A stretch of 64,000 nucleotides of DNA, from contig NC_019738.1 in NCBI RefSeq assembly GCF_000317515.1, positions 5,854,001 to 5,918,000 of the forward strand, written 5' to 3'. The translations under genes and the position numbers were made by a program. Source of the stretch: Allocoleopsis franciscana PCC 7113. GTDB lineage: Bacteria; Cyanobacteriota; Cyanobacteriia; Cyanobacteriales; Coleofasciculaceae. Numbering within the stretch: the stretch's first letter is position 1; each line of letters opens with the position of its first letter. This document shows positions 36,090-44,162 of the stretch, piece by piece. The notes beneath the pieces are model-generated. The model searched no databases. It was not told the origin of the DNA and saw nothing but the letters and a program-made list of their open reading frames with translations.

Positions 36090-37418
36090 TTAGGATAAAT
36101 GTTCCAGCAGGATATACCCGGATTCTTCTAACCCAGCCAGCGCCTGTTTCACAATGTCAAACGCTTCTTCTGGAGTGGTTGATTCTCCGGTGACGGGATG
36201 GACCGGGCGTAATTTTTGCCAACGTTCCACCAGAGAAGGAAATAACTGCGCCGACTCCCACAAGGGCAACAGACAAGCGGCAATACTACTATCGATCAGG
36301 CTCGACTGTCCAGTGACGGGTAGATACTTGCTGATTTCAAACGGTTGTAACTGGGTAATACATCTCACCAGTTCAGTTTTGGTGTTGGGGGTTCTCAACT
36401 GGGGATGCAAGTGAACTTGGGCGTTTTCCCAATCGACGGTTGTCCATTCGGCAATCGGTACAAAAGGCTGAGCTTGGTCGGGATGTCCGCACCAGAAGTC
36501 TAATAATCGATGGATGGGATGTAAAAGTTCAAATAAACGTAGCTGCTCTTCTATAGAAGCCTCTGACAATATCATGGCGAGAGATACAGGTAAATTATCT
36601 GGCTCTCTAAACAAATCCATTAATTTCCATTGTCGCCAGTTGACCATACTGATAAATTCTAAATCAGCATTTCTTAGTGCTGTAAATAATTCCGAAATGG
36701 TGTAACCTTTATCACCTTGGAACAAATAATTCATCAAAACCGCTTCTTTCTGGTTTTCTCCTTCATAATTGGAGTCCCAAGTTTTAACCTTGAGGTCAAC
36801 ACCGTTCTTCAGAGCTTTCATGAAATCCAAGGTAATTTCAATCTCCATATCCTCCGGATTATCCTCCATTAACCCGATCATTTTAAAAATTTCTTGAGCG
36901 CGGAAAAATCCGACTCGCTGTATTGAACTGTGGAGATTGCTGCGAATCATTCCCTGGGGTTTTAACACTGATTTCATGGCCTGCAAGGCGATGGCTGGTT
37001 CCGGAAATAGATAAAGTAATTCATCGCAATTAATATAGTCAAACTCTAATCCTAGCTGAGGTAAATCATAAATAGAAAGTACATGGAATTCTGCTGTTTC
37101 AACTCCATGATGTTTGAAGCGCTCTCGTGCTAACTCCAGGGAATTTTCTGAAAGATCAATTCCTACCACTTTTGCCCCCGGATTGGCTTGAGCTAAGATT
37201 AATGCTTTGTAACCGCTACCACATCCAGCATCTAAAATAAGTTTGTTTTCTGTATTAATAAATTTTTGATTTCTTAAATAATAAGGTGTGACTAAGTTAT
37301 GAATATAAAGCCCGCTGATCTCCTCTTGAGGAGATCGGTCAATAGGAATCCTGGGATAAGGACCAAAGTTAAACTGTTGACGAATTTTTTCTTGTAATTC
37401 AGAAGCTTGTTCATCCAT
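36090..37418 (-). CDS. SAM-dependent methyltransferase with C-terminal regulatory-type domain
   Basis: This 442-residue protein begins with FNFGPYPRIPIDRSPQEEIS. A class I SAM domain follows: LILDAGCGSGYKALILA, VVGIDLSENSLELARERF and FDYINCDELLYLF. The segment FMKALKNGVDLKVKTW leads into a C-terminal domain of unclear fold (about residues 245-440), with QLRLFELLHPIHRLLDFWCG. I recall this arrangement from cyanobacterial glycan clusters, without a defined substrate. Its place between the pilin and the thioredoxin reductase gives no further clue. Confidence 0.85.
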   Translation of the reverse strand: MDEQASELQEKIRQQFNFGPYPRIPIDRSPQEEISGLYIHNLVTPYYLRNQKFINTENKLILDAGCGSGYKALILAQANPGAKVVGIDLSENSLELARERFKHHGVETAEFHVLSIYDLPQLGLEFDYINCDELLYLFPEPAIALQAMKSVLKPQGMIRSNLHSSIQRVGFFRAQEIFKMIGLMEDNPEDMEIEITLDFMKALKNGVDLKVKTWDSNYEGENQKEAVLMNYLFQGDKGYTISELFTALRNADLEFISMVNWRQWKLMDLFREPDNLPVSLAMILSEASIEEQLRLFELLHPIHRLLDFWCGHPDQAQPFVPIAEWTTVDWENAQVHLHPQLRTPNTKTELVRCITQLQPFEISKYLPVTGQSSLIDSSIAACLLPLWESAQLFPSLVERWQKLRPVHPVTGESTTPEEAFDIVKQALAGLEESGYILLEHLS

Positions 37419-37550
37419 AACTCGCTTGTTCCTGATGATGAGGTGGGTTTACCACCAGCCTACACTAAGGGCAAACCGACTACCGAATCGGCTGAAAAGC
37501 CGCTATGCTATACTTTAATAAAGTGTAGTCGTTATGAGTTTATTTAATTG

Positions 37551-38951
37551 ATGTCCAACCCAACCGTAGAAAATCTAGTGATCATCGGCTCTGGCCCTGC
37601 TGGATATACAGCAGCTATCTATGCCGCACGGGCGAATCTGAAGCCTGTGATGTTTGAAGGGTTTCAAGCTGGAGGGCTTCCTGGTGGGCAGTTAATGACC
37701 ACGACGGAAGTAGAAAACTTTCCAGGCTTTCCGGAAGGCATTACCGGACCTCAACTAATGGATCGGATGAAAGCACAGGCAGAACGCTGGGGGACACAGT
37801 GCTATACCGAAGATGTCACCTTTGTAGATTTGAGCCAACGCCCGTTTATTGTCCGTTCCTCAGAACGCGAGGTTAGAACTCATAGCCTGGTAATTGCTAC
37901 GGGGGCAACCGCGAAACGGTTGGGACTTCCCTGTGAAGGAGAGTTCTGGAGTCGTGGCATCTCTGCCTGTGCGATTTGTGATGGGGCTACCCCAATTTTT
38001 CACGCTGCGGAACTTGCGGTAGTCGGCGGTGGTGACTCAGCGGCTGAAGAAGCCGTTTATTTAACGAAGTATGGCTCTCACGTCCACCTACTGGTACGCC
38101 GGGATGAAATGCGGGCAAGTAAAACCATGCAAGATCGGGTTTTGAATAACCCTAAAATTACAGTGCATTGGAATACTGAGCCAGTGGATGTGTTTGGTGA
38201 GAATGGTCGGATGACAGGCGTGAAAGTCCGTGATCCGAGAACGGGTGAAGAACGGGACTTACGGGTTAAGGGTTTATTTTATGCGATCGGTCATAAACCC
38301 AATACCGCCTTATTTGAAGGGCAATTAGAACTCGATGATGTAGGTTATATTGTCACCAAACCGGGGTCAGTGGAGACAAGCGTAGAAGGGGTTTTTGCGG
38401 CTGGCGATGTCCAAGATCACGAGTTTCGTCAGGCAATCACGGCGGCGGGTACGGGTTGTATGGCGGCAATGCTCTCAGAACGTTGGCTTTCTGTCAATCA
38501 CTTGATTACTGAGTACCATCAGCAGTTACAGTCGTCTGAAACTCCACCAGCAGCACAAGTAAGCGAAGAAGCGACCTCGGAAAAACCGGAAGAGGACTTT
38601 AATATTAACCAAACACGGCATGAAGGGGGTTATGCGCTGCGGAAGTTGTTCCACGAGAGCGATCGCCTGATTGTAGTAAAATATGTCTCACCAAGCTGCT
38701 CTCCTTGTCGTATGCTTAAGCCAATTCTCAACAAAGTAGTCGATGAGTTTGAGGGCAAAATTCACTTTGTCGAAATTGACATTACCCAAGATCCAGATAT
38801 TGCCGAGAATGCTCAGGTGATGGGGACGCCAACTATTCAATTCTTCAAGGACAAGGAATTGTTAGAAAACAGTCAAGGCGTGAAACAAAAGAGCGAGTAT
38901 CGCAGGCTGATTGAAAGGTATCTGCCAGCAAGTGCTTCCTTAGATAAGTAA
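37551..38951 (+). CDS. NADPH-thioredoxin reductase/thioredoxin fusion (NTRC type)
   Basis: I take the ATG at 37551 rather than the preceding TTG. The 466-residue protein has an NTR domain: FAD site [20 protein letters not shown], active-site pair C140-A-I-C143, NADPH site [19 protein letters not shown] and [11 protein letters not shown] thioredoxin domain follows after about residue 350 with active site C383-S-P-C386. The usual plant and cyanobacterial NTRC motif, as I recall it, is CGPC, so the Ser is a small deviation. The fusion reduces 2-Cys peroxiredoxin and other targets with NADPH, important in the dark. A strong terminator follows. Confidence 0.94.
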   Translation: MSNPTVENLVIIGSGPAGYTAAIYAARANLKPVMFEGFQAGGLPGGQLMTTTEVENFPGFPEGITGPQLMDRMKAQAERWGTQCYTEDVTFVDLSQRPFIVRSSEREVRTHSLVIATGATAKRLGLPCEGEFWSRGISACAICDGATPIFHAAELAVVGGGDSAAEEAVYLTKYGSHVHLLVRRDEMRASKTMQDRVLNNPKITVHWNTEPVDVFGENGRMTGVKVRDPRTGEERDLRVKGLFYAIGHKPNTALFEGQLELDDVGYIVTKPGSVETSVEGVFAAGDVQDHEFRQAITAAGTGCMAAMLSERWLSVNHLITEYHQQLQSSETPPAAQVSEEATSEKPEEDFNINQTRHEGGYALRKLFHESDRLIVVKYVSPSCSPCRMLKPILNKVVDEFEGKIHFVEIDITQDPDIAENAQVMGTPTIQFFKDKELLENSQGVKQKSEYRRLIERYLPASASLDK

Positions 38952-39003
38952 CATTCGCTAAGCTAAATGGGCAGGCTCCGCTAAATTACTGGATTTTACA
39001 AAA

Positions 39004-39035
39004 ACAGGACTTACAGGAACGTAAGTTCTGTTTTT
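39004..39035 (+). terminator. Rho-independent terminator after the NTRC gene
   Basis: ACAGGACTTAC and GTAAGTTCTGT form an 11-bp stem with one G-T position and a 6-base loop, directly followed by TTTT. This is a textbook intrinsic terminator for the reductase gene. Confidence 0.85.
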
Positions 39036-39077
39036 AAGAGAATAAAAATCTCTTTTTGTCTCGTCCTTGTTTCCTAG

Positions 39078-39923
39078 TTAGGCTTCGATAACAGTCTTTA
39101 AGTAATCTGTCTCAATACGTTGACTCATGAGATTAAATCCAGCTTCAGCAATGCTAGTTCTATCTTCATTTCGTGACAAAAAGTCTAAACATGTTGTTAC
39201 TAAATCATCGTAATCTGCAAAGACGACCCCCGATGCAAACCCAGCTTCTTCTCTAGCATTTATCCCGCGTTCTGAAATAACAAACCGTTGATTTGCTAGT
39301 AAGTATGAGACTCGAACAATTTCAAAAACTTTGGCTTCATAAAAATGAATATTAAGTACTATCTTTGAACGACCAATGATTGAATCTCGTTCAGCTCCAT
39401 AAACGCCAAATAAAGCATGAACTTTAACTCCATGAGCTTTTAGTTCCTGGAGTATGGACAAGCGACGCTCATTTACCGAGCCGTAAAATAGCACATCAAT
39501 ATCTTCTTCGGCTTTAGGAATTCGAGATAGCTGAGGAACATACCCAATAGGTACATGCTGGACGGACGTAATTCCTAAGCGAGCGAGCTGTTCTATATTG
39601 CTCTGGCTATAGTCCCATACTACATATTGCCGTAAAATATCTAATATATTAGGTTGAAACCATGGTGAATCTGGAGACACCTGTTCTAAGTTATAAATAA
39701 TAGAATTTACAGGTATTTTTATATTACAAAAGGGTAACAAATTAGAACCTAAAATAATATGCTGGCGAGCAGGGATATTAATCTGAGATGTTAATAATGA
39801 ATCATGCCCCATTTCTAATAAAGCGTAGTGGATAGTTTCTCCAATTTCCCGAAATGCTTCACTGTGTACATAATCAGGGAGGCTAACAATTAATACAGCA
39901 AATTTCATGGATAGCTCATTCAC
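39078..39923 (-). CDS. Glycosyltransferase-like protein of the GT-B type
   Basis: This 281-residue protein starts at a GTG (39923), with an ATG at 39908 (MKFAVLIVSLPDYVHSEAFR) as a good alternative. It shows SIIYNLEQVSPDSPWF, VLFYGSVNERRLSILQELKA and LNIHFYEAKVFEIVRVSYLL, the usual pattern of glycan-forming GT-B proteins with the GxxFEixR-type C-terminal motif in which a hydrophobic stretch precedes R. It lies next to and is divergent from the GT2-TPR gene. Enzymatic class is inferred and the substrate is unknown. Confidence 0.72.
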   Translation of the reverse strand: MNELSMKFAVLIVSLPDYVHSEAFREIGETIHYALLEMGHDSLLTSQINIPARQHIILGSNLLPFCNIKIPVNSIIYNLEQVSPDSPWFQPNILDILRQYVVWDYSQSNIEQLARLGITSVQHVPIGYVPQLSRIPKAEEDIDVLFYGSVNERRLSILQELKAHGVKVHALFGVYGAERDSIIGRSKIVLNIHFYEAKVFEIVRVSYLLANQRFVISERGINAREEAGFASGVVFADYDDLVTTCLDFLSRNEDRTSIAEAGFNLMSQRIETDYLKTVIEA

Positions 39924-40034
39924 TTTGGATTAGAAGAAAGAATATAATTTATTTTATTTTAATAGCATAATGCCAAATATATTATTCTATTTTTCATTAT
40001 TTATCAAAATTAATTTAAGGGCAATATCAAGAAA

Positions 40035-41198
40035 ATGAATCATCCTGAACATTTATTAAAAAAGACAAACTTGTCCCTTTGTATGATTGTAAAGAATGAA
40101 AGAGAGAATTTGTCACGATGCTTAGCGAGTGCTCAATCTTATGTTAGTGAAATCGTTGTAGTTGATACCGGATCTGAAGATGAGACCCCAGAAATTGCTA
40201 AACAATTTGGAGCCAAACTTGAATACTTTGAATGGTGTAATGATTTTGCAGCGGCTCGTAATTATGCACTCTCTAAAGTAACAGGTGACTGGATTTTAGT
40301 CTTGGATGCAGATGAAGAACTGATCGTTACCTCTGAGGATTTTTTAATTCAACTCACCTCATCACCAGAAATCATTGCTTACTCTTTAAGTCTAACGGAT
40401 GTTGATAGCCCACAAAGAATGACTCCGTTACAGACTCCGAGATTATTCCGGAATAAAGAAGAATTCAGATATGTTAGCGGTTATCATGAACAACTCACCT
40501 ACCAAGGTCGAGCTATTAGTCATAATCTCATTGGGCAACTAGATGGCTTAGAAATTTTACATTATGGATATGGGGTTAATCAGATATATCAGAAGAATGT
40601 TAACCGTAATATTCCAATTTTAGAAAGCATTCGGCAGCAAGAAGGACTCAGCATTATGCTTTTGTACTGCCTTGCTGGCATGTATAGTGATACTCAGCAA
40701 ATAGAAAAAGCTCAGGAATGCTATGCAGAAGCGTTTGATAAGTTACTTCCCGATTTGATGGATGGAACAGTGCCAAAACAATCTGGCTTTGTTCCTTCAT
40801 TGATGTTTATCTTAGGAACACAATTCCTCCAAGAGGAAGACTATGAAACGGTAAGATTAATATGTCAGCGAGGACTTGAATGGTTTCCTAACCATCCACC
40901 ATTAAACTACTTAACGGGTTCAGCTCTAAAAATACTAGGATTCCCCCTTGGCGCAAGTGTATATTTTAAAACTTGCCTGGAATTAAATCGAAATAATAAC
41001 TACTACAAAGGGGAGCCATTTGAACAGAGATATATGACAACCTATCCAGCTTACGATCTAGGGCGCATATACATTGAGTTGGAACAACCACAAGAAGCAT
41101 TAGCTGCCTTTGAATTGGTACTTTCCTTTGATGCTAACTTTATGGATGCTCAGCAAAAAGTAGATATGATTAAACAATATTTAGCTACTCAAGCTTAG
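40035..41198 (+). CDS. GT2 glycosyltransferase with C-terminal TPR helices
   Basis: This 387-residue protein starts MNHPEHLLKKTNLSLCMIVK. The GT-A catalytic part has IVVVDTGSEDETPEIAKQFG and LVLDADEEL, with DxD. The C-terminal region (about residues 190-385) forms helical repeats such as CYAEAFDKLLPDL and LGASVYFKTCLELNRNN, likely TPRs. Bacterial relatives of this type transfer sugars to cysteine or serine of peptides (SunS-like) or act in glycoprotein synthesis. The exact acceptor is not known. Confidence 0.87.
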   Translation: MNHPEHLLKKTNLSLCMIVKNERENLSRCLASAQSYVSEIVVVDTGSEDETPEIAKQFGAKLEYFEWCNDFAAARNYALSKVTGDWILVLDADEELIVTSEDFLIQLTSSPEIIAYSLSLTDVDSPQRMTPLQTPRLFRNKEEFRYVSGYHEQLTYQGRAISHNLIGQLDGLEILHYGYGVNQIYQKNVNRNIPILESIRQQEGLSIMLLYCLAGMYSDTQQIEKAQECYAEAFDKLLPDLMDGTVPKQSGFVPSLMFILGTQFLQEEDYETVRLICQRGLEWFPNHPPLNYLTGSALKILGFPLGASVYFKTCLELNRNNNYYKGEPFEQRYMTTYPAYDLGRIYIELEQPQEALAAFELVLSFDANFMDAQQKVDMIKQYLATQA

Positions 41199-41219
41199 CT
41201 TTCATCCACTCATTGAGCT

Positions 41220-42098
41220 ATGACCCCGACTCGACTTCGATTGCCCCGCTTTTTGCAATCTTCTGAACGTCCCAGCCTCTCGATGCAATTGATGGGAGTG
41301 GGATTAATGATTACTCTGTTATTCGTATTAATCGCTATTTTCGCTCCCACCTTTCAGGCTTGGGGATGGCTGCAAAACCCGATAGAATCACTCACTAACC
41401 CCATCCATGAACCTCCAGGAGCAAAGCACTGGTTCGGTACAACTAACCAAGGTTATGATGTCTTCTCTCGCACATTGTTTGCTTCTCAAGCCGCCTTGCG
41501 AGTCGTATTGCTGGCGACAACCCTGAGTCTGATTATCGGTGTTCCCTTAGGTTTAGTCAGTGGTTATTTGGGTGGAAAATTAGACCGGGTGTTGTTGTTT
41601 TTCATGGACACCATCTACACCCTACCCGGACTGCTGCTGTCGGTAACACTAGCCTTTGTGGTAGGGCGGGGGATATTGAATGCCGCGATCGCACTTAGCA
41701 TTTCCTACATTCCTCAGTATTATCGGGTCGTCCGCAACCATACCGCTAGTGTGAAAAACGAACTCTTCATCGAAGCCGCGCAAGCCATGGGCGCTTCTAC
41801 AAACCGAGTGCTGTCTCGCTACTTGTTTCTCAACGTGATTCAGAGCGTACCTGTATTATTTACCCTCAATGCAGCGGATGCCATCTTGATTTTAGGTGGC
41901 TTGGGATTTTTAGGACTGGGACTGCCCGAACAGACGCCAGAATGGGGGCAAGATTTACGTCTAGCACTCAGTGCTCTCCCTACGGGAATTTGGTGGACAG
42001 CTCTTTTTCCCGGTTTAGCCATGACATTGATGGTGGTGGGATTGTCCCTTTTAGGAGAGGGATTGAGTGAATTTATCAACCCCCACGGGCGTCGTTAA
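41220..42098 (+). CDS. ABC transporter permease, DppC/OppC family
   Basis: This 292-residue permease has about six transmembrane helices and the family features: HWFGTTNQGYDVFSRTLFAS near the N-terminus, LGLVSGYLGGKLDRVLLFFM and the cytoplasmic EAA loop with FIEAAQAMGASTNRVLSRYL. The final GLAMTLMVVGLSLLGEGL is also typical. It imports peptides, nickel or sugars depending on partners. The partner permease, ATPase and binding protein are not beside it, which is frequent in cyanobacteria, where dpp genes are scattered. Confidence 0.93.
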   Translation: MTPTRLRLPRFLQSSERPSLSMQLMGVGLMITLLFVLIAIFAPTFQAWGWLQNPIESLTNPIHEPPGAKHWFGTTNQGYDVFSRTLFASQAALRVVLLATTLSLIIGVPLGLVSGYLGGKLDRVLLFFMDTIYTLPGLLLSVTLAFVVGRGILNAAIALSISYIPQYYRVVRNHTASVKNELFIEAAQAMGASTNRVLSRYLFLNVIQSVPVLFTLNAADAILILGGLGFLGLGLPEQTPEWGQDLRLALSALPTGIWWTALFPGLAMTLMVVGLSLLGEGLSEFINPHGRR

Positions 42099-42227
42099 AT
42101 TTGAACCGATATTATCGGTTGGGAATTGAGGCAAAATACGGATTATTAGCCATGATCCGAAAGGCACACAGGCGCTCAAAAGGCGCTAAGATGCTTTATT
42201 CAGTAAGAAATTAGGGAATAGCAGAGC

Positions 42228-43130
42228 GTGGTTGAGTCCGAGGTCATTGGCATCGATTTAGGGGGAACTGCAATCAAGCTGGGACGATTTCACACAGATG
42301 GGACTTGTGTACAGTCTTTAAGTGTGGCAACACCGCAACCCGCAACACCAACGGCGGTTGTGGAGGCAATCACCCAAGCCATTACCCAACTTACTTCTAA
42401 TCACTCAATTATTGCAGCGATCGGTGTGGGTACTCCTGGCCCCACGGATGCAGCCGGTCGCATTGCTAGAGTTGCCATTAACCTATCAGGTTGGAACGAT
42501 GTCCCCCTAGCTGAGATGTTAGAAGCCAAGACGGGTTGCCCTACCGTGATCGCTAATGATGCCAACTGTGCCGGGTTGGGAGAAGCTTGGTTAGGCGCGG
42601 GGCGTCGGTTTCGCCATCTGATTTTGTTGACGTTAGGCACAGGGGTTGGCGGTGCAATTATTCTGGATGGTAAACTCTTTACCGGTCATCAGGGGGCTGC
42701 CGGGGAGTTGGGGTTAATTACGTTGAATCCAGATGGCCCAATGTGTAATAGCGGAAATCGAGGTTCTTTGGAGCAATATGTCTCGGTTCAGGCCATTCGA
42801 CGCCGTACTGGAAAGGAACCCGCTGAACTTGGTGCTATGGCGAAAGAGGGCGATAAGTCCGCTTTGGAATTTTGGCAAAGCTATGGACGCAATTTAGGAA
42901 TTGGGTTAGCTAGCCTCATCTATATCCTGACTCCGGAAGCGATTGTGATTGGCGGTGGAGTCAGTGCGAGTGCGGAGTTTTTCTTTCCTGCGGCTTTAGC
43001 TGAAATTGAGCAACGAGTATTGCCGAGTTCCCGTGCTGGGTTAAAGTTACTGGTGGCTGAGTTGGGCAATCAGGCTGGAATGGTGGGGGCGGCAAAATTG
43101 GCTTGGCAAATGGTGGAAATTGGCGGTTAG
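42228..43130 (+). CDS. ROK-family kinase (glucokinase type)
   Basis: This 300-residue protein starts at a GTG. It has the phosphate-binding loop VIGIDLGGTAIKLGRF, the catalytic NDANCAGLGEAWLGAG region and the ROK signature around LGTGVGGAIILDGKLFTGHQ. In most ROK proteins a zinc site C-x-C-G-x2-G-C follows; here the corresponding segment is PMCNSGNRGSLEQYVS, with two of three Cys replaced by Ser. This version appears familiar in cyanobacteria but would not bind zinc in the standard way. The substrate is probably glucose or a related sugar. Confidence 0.9.
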   Translation: MVESEVIGIDLGGTAIKLGRFHTDGTCVQSLSVATPQPATPTAVVEAITQAITQLTSNHSIIAAIGVGTPGPTDAAGRIARVAINLSGWNDVPLAEMLEAKTGCPTVIANDANCAGLGEAWLGAGRRFRHLILLTLGTGVGGAIILDGKLFTGHQGAAGELGLITLNPDGPMCNSGNRGSLEQYVSVQAIRRRTGKEPAELGAMAKEGDKSALEFWQSYGRNLGIGLASLIYILTPEAIVIGGGVSASAEFFFPAALAEIEQRVLPSSRAGLKLLVAELGNQAGMVGAAKLAWQMVEIGG

Positions 43131-43132
43131 GG

Positions 43133-43538
43133 TTAGCCGTTTTCTGTTGACTCGGAACTCTGATTTTTGAGCTGCGGATACAGGTTTTGATACCGCTTCC
43201 AAGCCTCCAATAGTGCTAGTTCATCCGGGTTAGGAGTTGCCGCCAGCGTTGGCGTTGATGTTAAATTAACTGTACTAATCCAGGCTCTACCAATCCATTG
43301 CCCAGCGCGGCTGCTGCCGTATCCGCCGCACCTGCAATCACGGGTAGACTAACGGGTAAGCCAAGATGTTCTGAAGCCCTCGCTGTCAAGTAACCAGCGA
43401 TATTGAATTACTCTCAGCCCATCCAGGATGCGGTACTTTGACGCCATAAGAACTCGATGCCTCACTCATCACAGTTCCATCTATATCCAGAAGCAAAGCT
43501 TTAGCAGATCCAGTACCTAAATCAATGCCTAGTAGCAT
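43133..43538 (-). pseudogene. FGGY carbohydrate kinase (xylulokinase-like) remnant
   Basis: On the minus strand an ATG at 43538 opens MLLGIDLGTGSAKALLLDID, the FGGY N-terminal phosphate loop, continuing to KVPHPGWAESNS before a stop. A second fragment in another frame reads SEHLGLPVSLPVIAGAADTA and ALGNGLVEPGLVQL, the FGGY C-terminal motif. A third piece reads NPDELALLEAWKRYQNLYPQ and ends at the TAA near 43133. The middle of the roughly 500-residue gene is missing. This is a decayed gene reduced to about 400 bases. Confidence 0.88.
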
Positions 43539-43539
43539 C

Positions 43540-44162
43540 TTTTTTTGTGCCGTTTCGAGGAAGTTACTGAGGATTTTCTCTATGATTCCTCAACCATAAA
43601 TTGAATCCTTACAGGAGTAAAAGACGGCTATTTATACAATCGGGATTAGAAGTTAGGCATTTTCACAAAATCTTCACAATATAGCCGTCTAATTTTCCCA
43701 CGGATAAAGCTGAAAGCTGGGAATTATAAAATTTTAAATCATTGTTTTTTTCAATCGAATATTGCAATCCTCTCAACTCCTGAACCAAACTCAGCAGATA
43801 GGAGGCTTTAGCCACTGGGAGCCGAAAAAACTTCACACATCATGAGGATTTACGTCTAAAGTAGTAGATATAGGTACACCAAAAAGGGTAAGGGAAAATT
43901 CTTCAGTGCTTTTGAGCAGACTGTGTTGTGAGTCCAAAGTATTTGAACTTAGAGCTGAACGAGTTACAGATGTAGAGGTACTCCCTTGCTTGAAACTGCC
44001 AAATTATTGATCGGTTAATACGAAAGCACCAGGCAACTTCAACGAAAATTCAGCCTCGCCCATCGCTAGCGATACTTAGCGACGATTGAGGCTAACAGTT
44101 ATTGAGAATCGAGAATTGGTACTCGCTGTTGACATTAAGACAACAGTACAAATACGTTATTT
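43540..44162. other. 623-bp intergenic region with one imperfect hairpin
   Basis: No gene is visible. An imperfect stem-loop (GCCTCGCCCATCGCTA and TAGCGACGATTGAGGC, about 44054-44093) lies 70-110 bases upstream of the histidine kinase start and may be part of its leader. Confidence 0.4.
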
